A stretch of 5,902 nt of DNA, taken from Opitutia bacterium UBA7397 (lineage in GTDB: Bacteria > Verrucomicrobiota > Verrucomicrobiia > Opitutales > UBA953). Made by a program: the position numbers and the translations under genes. The stretch spans positions 1 to 5,902 of the forward strand of contig DKND01000056.1 in NCBI GenBank assembly GCA_002470605.1. Direction: 5' to 3'. The notes beneath the pieces were generated by a model that was not told the origin of the DNA, made no database searches, and worked only from the letters and a program-made list of their open reading frames with translations. Shown here one piece after another: positions 1 through 5,354 of this stretch. Every line of letters starts with the position of its first letter. The first letter of the stretch is position 1.

Positions 1-2
1 AA

Positions 3-335
3 ATGAAAATCGACCTCACGCCTACCTCGTTCACCAGCAAAGACGCTTTCGTCCGGGCCGCCCTCGCCCGAGCACGCGACCTCGCCGTCCAAAGCTGGGA
101 AGATGAACACACCGAACGTAAGAGCCTGATCGAGCGTGAAGTCTCCTCCCTTTCGAAGAACGAACTGGCCCGCCGCCTCGTCAAGATGATGTCTCGCCCC
201 AATCGCGCCCGCGCTCAGATCTCTGACACGATGCGCTCGAAGGCCCTGACGATGCGCAAGAAGGATGTTCCCGTCCGCGAAATCGCCGCCGAACTCGGTA
301 TTTCGATACCTTCGGTTTACAACATCACCAAGTAA
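3..335 (+). CDS. Small basic protein with C-terminal helix-turn-helix, function unknown
   Basis: This 110-residue protein is rich in Arg and Lys. I do not recognise a named family for the whole protein. The last ~23 residues (88-110) read as a helix-turn-helix of the resolvase/homeodomain-like type: VPVREIAAELGIS is a helix with the typical A-x-x-L-G-[IV]-S turn, and IPSVYNITK is a recognition helix. The region before it (about 12-62) is probably helical and charged. A DNA-binding role is inferred from that motif only. There is no serine or tyrosine recombinase domain, so it is not an intact resolvase. The ATG lies two bases from the window edge, so an upstream start and the ribosome-binding site cannot be judged. 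It is followed on the same strand by aat, 24-39 bp downstream depending on the start, so co-transcription is possible. It could be a small regulator or a nucleoid-type protein. Confidence 0.72.
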   Translation: MKIDLTPTSFTSKDAFVRAALARARDLAVQSWEDEHTERKSLIEREVSSLSKNELARRLVKMMSRPNRARAQISDTMRSKALTMRKKDVPVREIAAELGISIPSVYNITK

Positions 336-374
336 CCTTGCGCTCCGACCGGCTCGTCTTTGACTTCAAGGACG

Positions 375-1055
375 ATGCCCGAGTGGACGAATGGTGACCC
401 AGCAAACGCACCCCGACGTGGGGCGTTGGCTCGAGGTGGCTCATTGGCGCCCGCGCGTCTGCTTGCTGCCTACCGGGCTGGCATCTTCCCGTGGTGCCTC
501 TCCGGTCAAAGCCTCGAATGGTGGTGCCCAGATCCTCGCTTCGTGATGACTCCGGCGGATTTTCGCCTGACGGACAGTCTCCGGAAAACCCTCCGGAAAA
601 AAGGCTGGCAAGTCACCTGCGACCAAGCCTTCGAAATCGTGATGCGCAGTTGCGCCGCCGTCCAACGCGAAGGACAAACCAGCACCTGGATTACGGAACC
701 GATGATCGCAGCCTATACCGAGCTTAATCGCTTAGGCATCGCCCACAGCATCGAAGTCCGCTGGGAGGGCGAACTCGTAGGTGGGCTTTACGGCATTGCC
801 ATCGGTCGGCTCTTCCACGGCGAATCAATGTTTCACACCCGGACCGACGCCTCAAAGGTAGCTTTTGCCCACCTTGTCCAAAGATTAAGCTCCAGCGGCT
901 ATGTGCTGATTGATTGCCAACTAAGCACCCCCCATCTGGCCAGCTTGGGCGCCTTCCACATCAGCCGAGACGATTTCTTAGCAATCGTCCATCGAGAGCG
1001 TGATCTCGTTCCTCCGGGCAACGCCTGGACTAACCCTTCTTCGGCGGGTTCTTAA
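375..1055 (+). CDS. aat: Leucyl/phenylalanyl-tRNA--protein transferase
   Basis: Aat transfers Leu or Phe from aminoacyl-tRNA to the N-terminal Arg or Lys of proteins, creating a primary destabilising residue for ClpS/ClpAP degradation; it acts in the cytoplasm. The family signatures are clear: a LLAAYRAGIFPW block near the N-terminus, EWWCPDPR, STWITEPMIAAY, the GRLFHGESMFH block containing the conserved catalytic-site Glu (residue 150 counted from the ATG at 375), and LIDCQ with the conserved Asp and Gln (180 and 182). The length (226 aa) is normal. The ATG at 375 is preferred; an in-frame TTG at 360 adds five residues. AAGGA lies only 2 nt before the ATG, which is close for a Shine-Dalgarno, so the start is uncertain. 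The usual G-G-D-L before the first helix reads GGSL here. No clpS or clpA is in the window. The 3' end overlaps convergent aroK by 26 bp. Confidence 0.95.
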   Translation: MPEWTNGDPANAPRRGALARGGSLAPARLLAAYRAGIFPWCLSGQSLEWWCPDPRFVMTPADFRLTDSLRKTLRKKGWQVTCDQAFEIVMRSCAAVQREGQTSTWITEPMIAAYTELNRLGIAHSIEVRWEGELVGGLYGIAIGRLFHGESMFHTRTDASKVAFAHLVQRLSSSGYVLIDCQLSTPHLASLGAFHISRDDFLAIVHRERDLVPPGNAWTNPSSAGS

Positions 1056-1599
1056 TCAACGCGCGCGCTTCACGCTCATAGACGCGTTCCACGATCACGC
1101 AAAGTTGCTGCAGCGATCGCCCGTCCGTGTAAACTGCGATACCGGCCTTCATGTAGGCTTGCTCACGCTTCTTCATCAGTTCGCGAATCTTGGCTTCAGG
1201 ATCATCGCCTTTGAGCAACGGGCGCCTTGAATTACCAGAAGTCCGACGAAGGATCGTATCCACCGAGGCGAAGAGGGTGACGACAATGCCTTTGGACCGC
1301 ACGAGTTCGCCCATCCCTGGTTGGACAACCAGACCACCCCCACAGGCGATCACTGCGCCGAATTCAGGCAGGAGACCTTCGACTACCTGACGCTCGAGGC
1401 TACGGAAGTGCTCTTCACCATGCTGGGCAAAAATATCCGCGACAGATTGGCCCGCCAACTTTTCGACCAAGTCATCGGTATCGTAGAATTGCCGCCGCCA
1501 GCGTTTAGCCAACTGCCGACCTAAGGCGGACTTACCCGTACCCATGAACCCGGCAAGGATCAGGTTGGGTGAGTTGTCTTTGTTGGGGACGGTCGACAT
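1030..1599 (-). CDS. aroK: Shikimate kinase
   Basis: Shikimate kinase phosphorylates shikimate at the 3-hydroxyl with ATP, the fifth step of the chorismate pathway, in the cytoplasm. The 189-residue product has the full motif set: Walker A GFMGTGKS (17-24), the DTDD shikimate-binding/Mg region (40-43), FRSLER (65-70) carrying the substrate-binding Arg, the GGG turn (87-89), the lid segment RRPLL (125-129), and the C-terminal R-x-x-x-Y pattern in KKREQAYMKAG (143-153). The ATG at 1599 fits the usual short lead-in before Walker A and has GGAG just upstream, although only 2 nt away. An in-frame TTG at 1641 would add 14 Arg-rich residues unlike the family. It is the last gene of the minus-strand run, 58 bp after the lipoprotein gene, with a GNRA hairpin in that gap. 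The C-terminus ends in a Lys-rich tail that overlaps aat. Confidence 0.96.
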   Translation of the reverse strand: MSTVPNKDNSPNLILAGFMGTGKSALGRQLAKRWRRQFYDTDDLVEKLAGQSVADIFAQHGEEHFRSLERQVVEGLLPEFGAVIACGGGLVVQPGMGELVRSKGIVVTLFASVDTILRRTSGNSRRPLLKGDDPEAKIRELMKKREQAYMKAGIAVYTDGRSLQQLCVIVERVYEREARALIKNPPKKG

Positions 1600-1616
1600 C
1601 ACTCCATAGCAAACCC

Positions 1617-1639
1617 GTCGCCGCCTTTCGGCAAGCGAC
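1617..1639 (-). promoter_or_regulatory. GNRA-tetraloop hairpin in the leader of aroK
   Basis: Read on the minus strand, GTCGC, TT, GCC, GAAA, GGC, G, GCGAC forms an 8-bp stem with a 2x1 internal loop and a GAAA tetraloop closed by C-G. It occupies the 58-bp gap between the lipoprotein stop and the aroK ATG, ending 17 nt before the ATG. It is followed by GGGTTTGC rather than a T-tract, so it is not an intrinsic terminator. A role in mRNA processing, mRNA stability or translation of aroK is only inference. Confidence 0.45.
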
Positions 1640-1657
1640 AAGAACGCAGGTTAATCC

Positions 1658-2536
1658 TTACTTCAATTGCGCTAATGCGGCCTTAATACGAGGCGCTAAG
1701 CGTTCGGAGCGTCCTTTGGCCGCTTCTTCCAGTTTGGCACGATCGGCTGAATTGAACAAATACGGAGCCGCATCCCAGGCGGCTTCGGTCAGTTCATTCG
1801 CCGGCCCCGCCAACAATGGCAGGACCGCATCTTTGTTCACCTTGATGGACTTGCGGACCGCCACGATGCGCAACCAAGCCGCCTTTTGGGCAGGCGCTGG
1901 CCCCGCCGGCGCATTGGGCGCGCCTTTATTCACCACACCCACCGGCAAACGCAGGATCTCATCTTCCACCTCTTGTACCTGCGAACGTTGCGTCAGCTGG
2001 GCGAGACGTTGCCAAAGAATGGGGGCCGCAGACACTGGGCTAATCCGACGCAACAAACGGCTGGCGCGTTGAGCCGTCGCAAAATCTTCCAACTTAGTGA
2101 GCTCGATTAATTCCGCGGTCGTGAGCACCCATTCCTTGCTCGGCACTTTCAAATCAAGTTGGCGTTCGGTTTCCGCGAGCTTGGTCGCGGGCGTCGTTCC
2201 AGCGGGGGACGGGAAATACCTGACTTCCGCCTTTCCAATCGGCGACTTGGTCGGACCTTCCGGATCAAGCAAGATGGCCTGACTCAAGGCCGCCTTTACT
2301 TCCGGATCTTCGGTCGCCGTCCGCGTGACCCGAAGGCGCTCAAACCACACTTTTGACTCCGGGGAGGGATTCGCGAAAGTCCGCGAAAAATCCATGATGG
2401 CCTGCTGGGCCTGCAGACGTTCGGCTGGCTTGCTCAACTGGCTGAAAGTCTCGTCCGCGACGACACCCTCGGGCACATGGACGCAACCCACGAGGAGCAA
2501 GGCCGCACCAAGATAAACGGAAAATTTATTTTTCAT
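1658..2536 (-). CDS. Predicted lipoprotein, function unknown
   Basis: I do not recognise this 292-residue protein. Its N-terminus is a clear lipoprotein signal: MKNK, a hydrophobic stretch (5-16) and a lipobox L-V-G-C with Cys18 as the lipidation site. Position +2 is Val, so by the E. coli rule it would go to the outer membrane, though that rule may not apply in this phylum. The mature part is Ala-rich and mostly helical by eye. There is one helix-rich segment at about 135-200, an Ala/Pro linker at 206-218 (APNAPAGPAPAQ) and a second helical segment at 219-292 with A-A-W-D-A-A-P and K-A-A-L-A-Q-L. This suggests an alpha-solenoid such as HEAT or TPR, but no clean repeat is visible. It starts 18 bp after the oxidoreductase stop and precedes aroK, so it is probably co-transcribed with both. 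No convincing Shine-Dalgarno precedes the ATG. Confidence 0.85.
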   Translation of the reverse strand: MKNKFSVYLGAALLLVGCVHVPEGVVADETFSQLSKPAERLQAQQAIMDFSRTFANPSPESKVWFERLRVTRTATEDPEVKAALSQAILLDPEGPTKSPIGKAEVRYFPSPAGTTPATKLAETERQLDLKVPSKEWVLTTAELIELTKLEDFATAQRASRLLRRISPVSAAPILWQRLAQLTQRSQVQEVEDEILRLPVGVVNKGAPNAPAGPAPAQKAAWLRIVAVRKSIKVNKDAVLPLLAGPANELTEAAWDAAPYLFNSADRAKLEEAAKGRSERLAPRIKAALAQLK

Positions 2537-2554
2537 AAGAAGATTTCGTTGGGA

Positions 2555-3841
2555 TCAGATGGACCAATTACCACGGAATACCGGGGAGTGTAAGCGATCG
2601 GCCTGAGCATCGTTGACGAACCCGGAGCCGTCGGGCTTGAAGGTCAATTTGCGTCCGAGGCGCACCGCCAAACCGGCCAAATTGACCAAGGTCGAGCTAT
2701 GGAAAGCCTCGTTGACGCCATAACCGAAAGGACGTTTCTCGCGGGCGCAAAGATCGAAATCGTCTTCCTGATATTCGGGCAGGGGGAACTCAGCCGCCTT
2801 GCGGATCAGTTCGGGCTTATCGGAACGCAAGTTAGCGAAAAGCTTACCGTTCGGACCTTCGATGAAGGCGTTTTCGGGATTACGCTCGGCCAGTTCGGAT
2901 TCCAAAATGATGCGTGTCCCGTCCTTATAAGTCAGGGTGACGGTCTTCCAGACGCCGCAGGCCATCGGGTCTTGCGCCGGCGCATCCGCTTCCACGGTAA
3001 TAGGGAATTCATTGTCCTTACCGAGGAAATATTGGACCGGGTCCAAGAAGTGCTGCCCCATGTCGCCCAACCCCCCTTGGTCGAAATTCCAATAACCCCG
3101 GAAGGAGCCATGGCAGCGATGTGGGTGATAAGGGATCAGCTGCGAAGGGCCGCAGTACATGTCCCAATCCAAGTGCGCCGGGATGGCTTCAGGCGCGAGG
3201 TTCGGCTTACCCACCCAAAGATTCACCTTCCAAGCGATTCCACCCACCGGAGCCAGCCGCACCGTCAAGGGGCCGCCCAACACTCCGCTGGCCACCACGC
3301 GTTTGATTTCCCGAGCCGGACCGATACCATAATAATTCGTGCGATTTAAGCGGAACCACGTATTCACGCGGAAGGGCACGCCCGTCTGCTTGACGACCCG
3401 ACTCAAGGCCAAGCCTTCGCCGATGGTACGGGTCAAAGGTTTCTCCGACCAAACTGCCTTACCGCGTCGGGCGGCGGCGGCGGCGATCACCCCGTGCCAA
3501 TGCGGTGGCGTGCAGACATGCACCACGTCGACATCGGGCAGGTGGATCACTTCGCGGAAATCTTTCGCCATCATCGGCGTACCGCCGCCCGCTTTCTGGA
3601 TGCGGTCATATTTGTCTTTCATATGCAACGCATCCACGTCACAGACGGCGATGATGCGATTGGCTCCGGTCATGCGCGGCTCGGAATGCATCTTGGAGAT
3701 ACCGCCACAACCTACGATGACGTGGTTCAAGGTCTCGCTTGGCGGAATAAAGCCCCGGCCAAGGACATGGCGGGGAATGATCGTGAAGCCGACGGCGGCA
3801 ACAGCGGCTTTCTGCAGGAACGAACGACGGGGTAATCGCAT
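2555..3841 (-). CDS. Tat-exported Gfo/Idh/MocA-family oxidoreductase
   Basis: This is a NAD(P)-dependent dehydrogenase of the glucose-fructose oxidoreductase/inositol dehydrogenase family; the substrate is probably a sugar, polyol or sugar derivative but cannot be read from sequence. The 428-residue product begins with a twin-arginine signal (RRSFLQK, Arg5-Arg6) and a hydrophobic Ala/Val/Ile stretch to about residue 23, implying folded export across the inner membrane. The Rossmann fold follows: VIVGCGGIS (42-49, G-x-G), CDVD (67-70), VHVCTPPHWHG (107-117) and the family hallmark EKP (133-135). The C-terminal domain has GGLGDMGQHFLD (256-267), where Asp260 and His264 match the usual catalytic-region pattern. 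The ending FRGNWSI is typical of the planctomycete/verrucomicrobial type. Ala120-124 are all GCC codons. It is first in the minus-strand run and divergent from the adenylate-forming gene. No clear Shine-Dalgarno precedes the ATG at 3841. Confidence 0.93.
   Translation of the reverse strand: MRLPRRSFLQKAAVAAVGFTIIPRHVLGRGFIPPSETLNHVIVGCGGISKMHSEPRMTGANRIIAVCDVDALHMKDKYDRIQKAGGGTPMMAKDFREVIHLPDVDVVHVCTPPHWHGVIAAAAARRGKAVWSEKPLTRTIGEGLALSRVVKQTGVPFRVNTWFRLNRTNYYGIGPAREIKRVVASGVLGGPLTVRLAPVGGIAWKVNLWVGKPNLAPEAIPAHLDWDMYCGPSQLIPYHPHRCHGSFRGYWNFDQGGLGDMGQHFLDPVQYFLGKDNEFPITVEADAPAQDPMACGVWKTVTLTYKDGTRIILESELAERNPENAFIEGPNGKLFANLRSDKPELIRKAAEFPLPEYQEDDFDLCAREKRPFGYGVNEAFHSSTLVNLAGLAVRLGRKLTFKPDGSGFVNDAQADRLHSPVFRGNWSI
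3470..3484. repeat. (GGC)5 trinucleotide run inside the oxidoreductase gene
   Basis: Five uninterrupted GGC triplets on the plus strand encode Ala120-Ala124 of the oxidoreductase as five identical GCC codons. A poly-Ala helix fits after the HWHG motif, so this is probably ordinary coding sequence. Such runs can slip, but in-frame changes of whole triplets would be tolerated. Confidence 0.6.
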
Positions 3842-3896
3842 GCGGTTAAATAGGCAGGCAAAGGACAGCCTTCAACCCTCATCACTTCACCCCGCT

Positions 3897-3902
3897 TATA
3901 AT
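3897..3902 (+). promoter_or_regulatory. Candidate -10 box (TATAAT) for the adenylate-forming gene
   Basis: A perfect TATAAT lies in the AT-rich island and would start transcription near 3909, giving a leader of about 120 nt. The -35 side is weak: TTCAAC at 3871-3876 is 20 bp away, and nothing better occurs at 16-18 bp. The assignment rests on the -10 match and on position only. Confidence 0.4.
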
Positions 3903-3903
3903 A
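3898..3903 (-). promoter_or_regulatory. Candidate -10 box (TATTAT) for the oxidoreductase run
   Basis: On the minus strand TATTAT overlaps the plus-strand TATAAT almost completely. It would give a leader of about 50 nt to the ATG at 3841. The hexamer 17 bp upstream (GAGTCA) matches TTGACA at only three positions. A second minus-strand candidate, TAAAAT at 3907-3912, has no good -35 either. If both strands use this box, the two promoters cannot be occupied at once. Confidence 0.33.
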
Positions 3904-3920
3904 ACTATTTTATGGTTATT
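3900..3920. promoter_or_regulatory. Inverted repeat AATAAC-N9-GTTATT, possible operator
   Basis: Perfect 6-bp half-sites separated by 9 bp give a 15-bp centre-to-centre spacing. The dyad overlaps the -10-like boxes of both divergent genes, which is where a shared repressor would bind. It is AT-rich, so chance is a real alternative. No regulator gene lies next to it. Confidence 0.3.
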
Positions 3921-4005
3921 TGACTCCGTTTAATAGCCAAGGATGCCGTCCGACGGGCAGAAATTAATTTCGTTAAAATCCCCTGCGGTTTTGCTTCCGA
4001 GCCTA

Positions 4006-4018
4006 AACCCGCCAAGGT
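4006..4018 (+). repeat. 13-bp leader repeat, copy 1 (AACCCGCCAAGGT)
   Basis: This sequence is identical to 5326-5338 upstream of the aminotransferase gene. Here it ends 12 nt before the ATG at 4031 and contributes the AGGT of the Shine-Dalgarno. The second copy is the right arm of a hairpin. Both copies sit on the coding strand just ahead of a start codon. Confidence 0.6.
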
Positions 4019-4020
4019 GA
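4015..4020 (+). promoter_or_regulatory. Shine-Dalgarno AGGTGA supporting the start at 4031
   Basis: AGGTGA is fully complementary to the UCACCU part of the usual 16S rRNA 3' tail and lies 10 nt before the ATG at 4031 (16 nt before the second in-frame ATG at 4037). The spacing favours 4031. Confidence 0.6.
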
Positions 4021-4030
4021 AGCCATCCGC

Positions 4031-5275
4031 ATGTTAATGCCCTCCGTTCTGACTCCCCAGGAAGTTACCACACAAGGAGGTAAATTACCCGAGTGCGTCC
4101 GAACGCAAGCGAACGTGACCCCCTTCTATAGGACATCGGCCTGGCAAGCAGCCCTTGCGCGGCCTGACCTGCGGCTGGTCGACCTTCCCCGTCTTTCCAA
4201 GAAAGACCTGCGGGAAAACTCACCCGATGGCTTCCTGCGCCCGGACTTTGATCTCAAGACGTTACTGGCCTCCGGAAGCATTGAGGAAGAAAGCACTTCC
4301 GGGACTTCCGGGGCAAGCGTTCGGGTGATCTTCGGCAGGGCTTGGTGGGCCGAACAAGAACTCCGCGCACTTCGGTTAAACCCCTTCATCGCCTCGATTT
4401 TAGAGAATAACCCCAGCGCCAAGCGGGCCGTATTCACCACCCCTGGGTGCAGCGGTGTCAGCTGCTTTGCCCGCTGGCTTAACGTCGAACAACGCACCTC
4501 CGGCTCGACGCTCTTTGTAAATCAGTCCCGCATCCCCTTCACCCTCGCCGAGGATAAGATGCGACAGATGGCCGAAGAAACCCTGCAGTGGGCACCCACC
4601 TTCCTTGACGTGGATCCCGTCCACGGGGCGAGGTTCGCCCTTTACTGCGAACAAAACGGCCTGCGCTTCCCTTCCCTGCGATTCATCCTCACCAGCTACG
4701 AGTACACCAGTTTCGTCCACCGCCGCATCATGCAGCGCGTCTTCGGCGTACCCATCATTAATCTCTATGGATCCAGCGAAACCGGACATCTACTCATTGA
4801 GCAGAAGCATGGATCCATGACGGCGAGCACCGAAACCGCGCAACTGGAAATCGTCGACCTCAATCGCGCCAGAGTCGGCCAACTTCTGGCAACCACCCTT
4901 TCCAATCCGTATCTTCCTCTTATCCGCTATGAAATCGGCGATTACGCCGAACAGATTGACGGCGGCATCCAGATTCACGGCCGCGTACGTGACGCCCTGA
5001 AAAATTCAGCCGGCGACCTCGTGACCACTCGGCAAATCGATCAAGCATTTTCAGGAATGGAAGGCATCGCGCATTACCAGCTTCGGCAAGCCGATGACGG
5101 CTCGGCTCAACTTTCGCTTTTGCCAGAGAAACCAGGCGATACCTTGCTCAGCCAGTCCTCCGCCTTGTCGCGTTCAGTCGGCCAAATTCTCGGCGCCCCT
5201 ATCTCGACGCAAGTCGCACCTTTGATCGCCCCCGAAGACTCGGGGAAATTCCGCCTAACCCTTAGGGTGGCCTAA
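4031..5275 (+). CDS. PaaK/CapK-like adenylate-forming enzyme (acyl-CoA ligase superfamily)
   Basis: This 414-residue member of the adenylate-forming (ANL) superfamily resembles phenylacetate-CoA ligase. Such enzymes activate a carboxylic acid with ATP to an acyl-AMP and usually pass it to CoA or a carrier thiol; the acid here is unknown. Visible motifs are NVTPFYR (28-34, a PaaK-type N-terminus), the phosphate loop TSGTSG (89-94), NLYGSSETG (244-252), the Y-x-x-G-D core RYEIGDYAE (299-307), the hinge GRVRD (317-321), and SGKFR near the C-terminus (404-408), whose Lys406 is a candidate for the adenylation lysine. The stretch after the hinge (ALKNSAGDLVTTRQID) fits CapK-like members better than true PaaK. 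It is a little shorter than typical PaaK. The ATG at 4031 has a good Shine-Dalgarno. The terminator-like hairpin before ilvE begins 6 nt after its stop. Confidence 0.87.
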   Translation: MLMPSVLTPQEVTTQGGKLPECVRTQANVTPFYRTSAWQAALARPDLRLVDLPRLSKKDLRENSPDGFLRPDFDLKTLLASGSIEEESTSGTSGASVRVIFGRAWWAEQELRALRLNPFIASILENNPSAKRAVFTTPGCSGVSCFARWLNVEQRTSGSTLFVNQSRIPFTLAEDKMRQMAEETLQWAPTFLDVDPVHGARFALYCEQNGLRFPSLRFILTSYEYTSFVHRRIMQRVFGVPIINLYGSSETGHLLIEQKHGSMTASTETAQLEIVDLNRARVGQLLATTLSNPYLPLIRYEIGDYAEQIDGGIQIHGRVRDALKNSAGDLVTTRQIDQAFSGMEGIAHYQLRQADDGSAQLSLLPEKPGDTLLSQSSALSRSVGQILGAPISTQVAPLIAPEDSGKFRLTLRVA

Positions 5276-5280
5276 TATCG

Positions 5281-5347
5281 GCCAGATTGGGCCTTGGCGG
5301 GCTTTCTGCTGGAAAAACCTGAGGCAACCCGCCAAGGTTGGCTTTTT
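5281..5347 (+). terminator. Terminator-like hairpin between the adenylate-forming gene and ilvE
   Basis: CCTTGGCGGG (5292-5301) and CCCGCCAAGG (5328-5337) are perfect 10-bp arms around a 26-nt loop. GCCA (5281-5284) can pair with TGGC (5339-5342) to close the base across a 7/1 internal loop, and TTTTT (5343-5347) follows at once. The loop can form a small TTTC/GAAA stem (5303-5306 with 5312-5315). The layout fits an intrinsic terminator for the upstream gene, which stops at 5275. The T-run ends only 7 nt before the ilvE ATG, so it could instead act as an attenuator or translational block for ilvE. The long loop makes termination efficiency uncertain. Confidence 0.6.
5326..5338 (+). repeat. 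13-bp leader repeat, copy 2 (AACCCGCCAAGGT)
   Basis: Identical to 4006-4018. Ten of its bases form the 3' arm of the hairpin before ilvE. It ends 16 nt before the ilvE ATG, which is too far for its AGGT to act as a normal Shine-Dalgarno. Confidence 0.6.
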
Positions 5348-5354
5348 CACACCC

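Larger units (their letters stand above)
3842..4030. promoter_or_regulatory. Divergent intergenic region, promoter-bearing
   Basis: This 189-bp gap separates the start of the oxidoreductase gene (minus) from the start of the adenylate-forming gene (plus), so it must supply the promoter of at least the minus-strand run and probably both. Its centre (about 3896-3940) is clearly AT-rich against the surrounding sequence. It holds overlapping -10-like boxes on both strands, a 6-bp dyad and, near the plus-strand start, a Shine-Dalgarno. I see no open reading frame of its own and no RNA gene in it. Confidence 0.7.

Noticed and set aside
336..371. CCTTG/CAAGG inverted repeat before aat
   Set aside because: Only 5 bp around a 26-nt loop with no T-tract; too weak to call a terminator or switch.
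1600..1641. Alternative TTG start of aroK at 1641
   Set aside because: It adds 14 Arg-rich residues not typical of shikimate kinases, while the ATG at 1599 gives the usual distance to Walker A.
1569..2072. 167-codon open frame on the plus strand
   Set aside because: It is antisense to the lipoprotein gene and to the start of aroK. The Ser/Ala/Arg-rich product has no domain.
2699..3349. 216-codon open frame on the plus strand
   Set aside because: It lies entirely antisense to the oxidoreductase gene, whose protein has full family motifs. The plus-frame product shows no recognisable domain.
3339..3923. 194-codon open frame on the plus strand
   Set aside because: It is antisense to the oxidoreductase N-terminus and runs into the intergenic region. 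The composition is typical of a shadow frame and there is no motif.
3946..3956. CCGTC-C-GACGG palindrome in the divergent region
   Set aside because: The single-base centre prevents a stable RNA hairpin. As a DNA site it is short and has no second copy in the window.
4400..4789. 129-codon open frame on the minus strand
   Set aside because: It is a shadow of the adenylate-forming gene, which carries conserved motifs on the other strand.
5258..5268. ACCCT-T-AGGGT palindrome at the end of the adenylate-forming gene
   Set aside because: It lies in coding sequence, is very short, and would give only a 4-bp stem with a 3-nt loop. The better hairpin just downstream explains termination.
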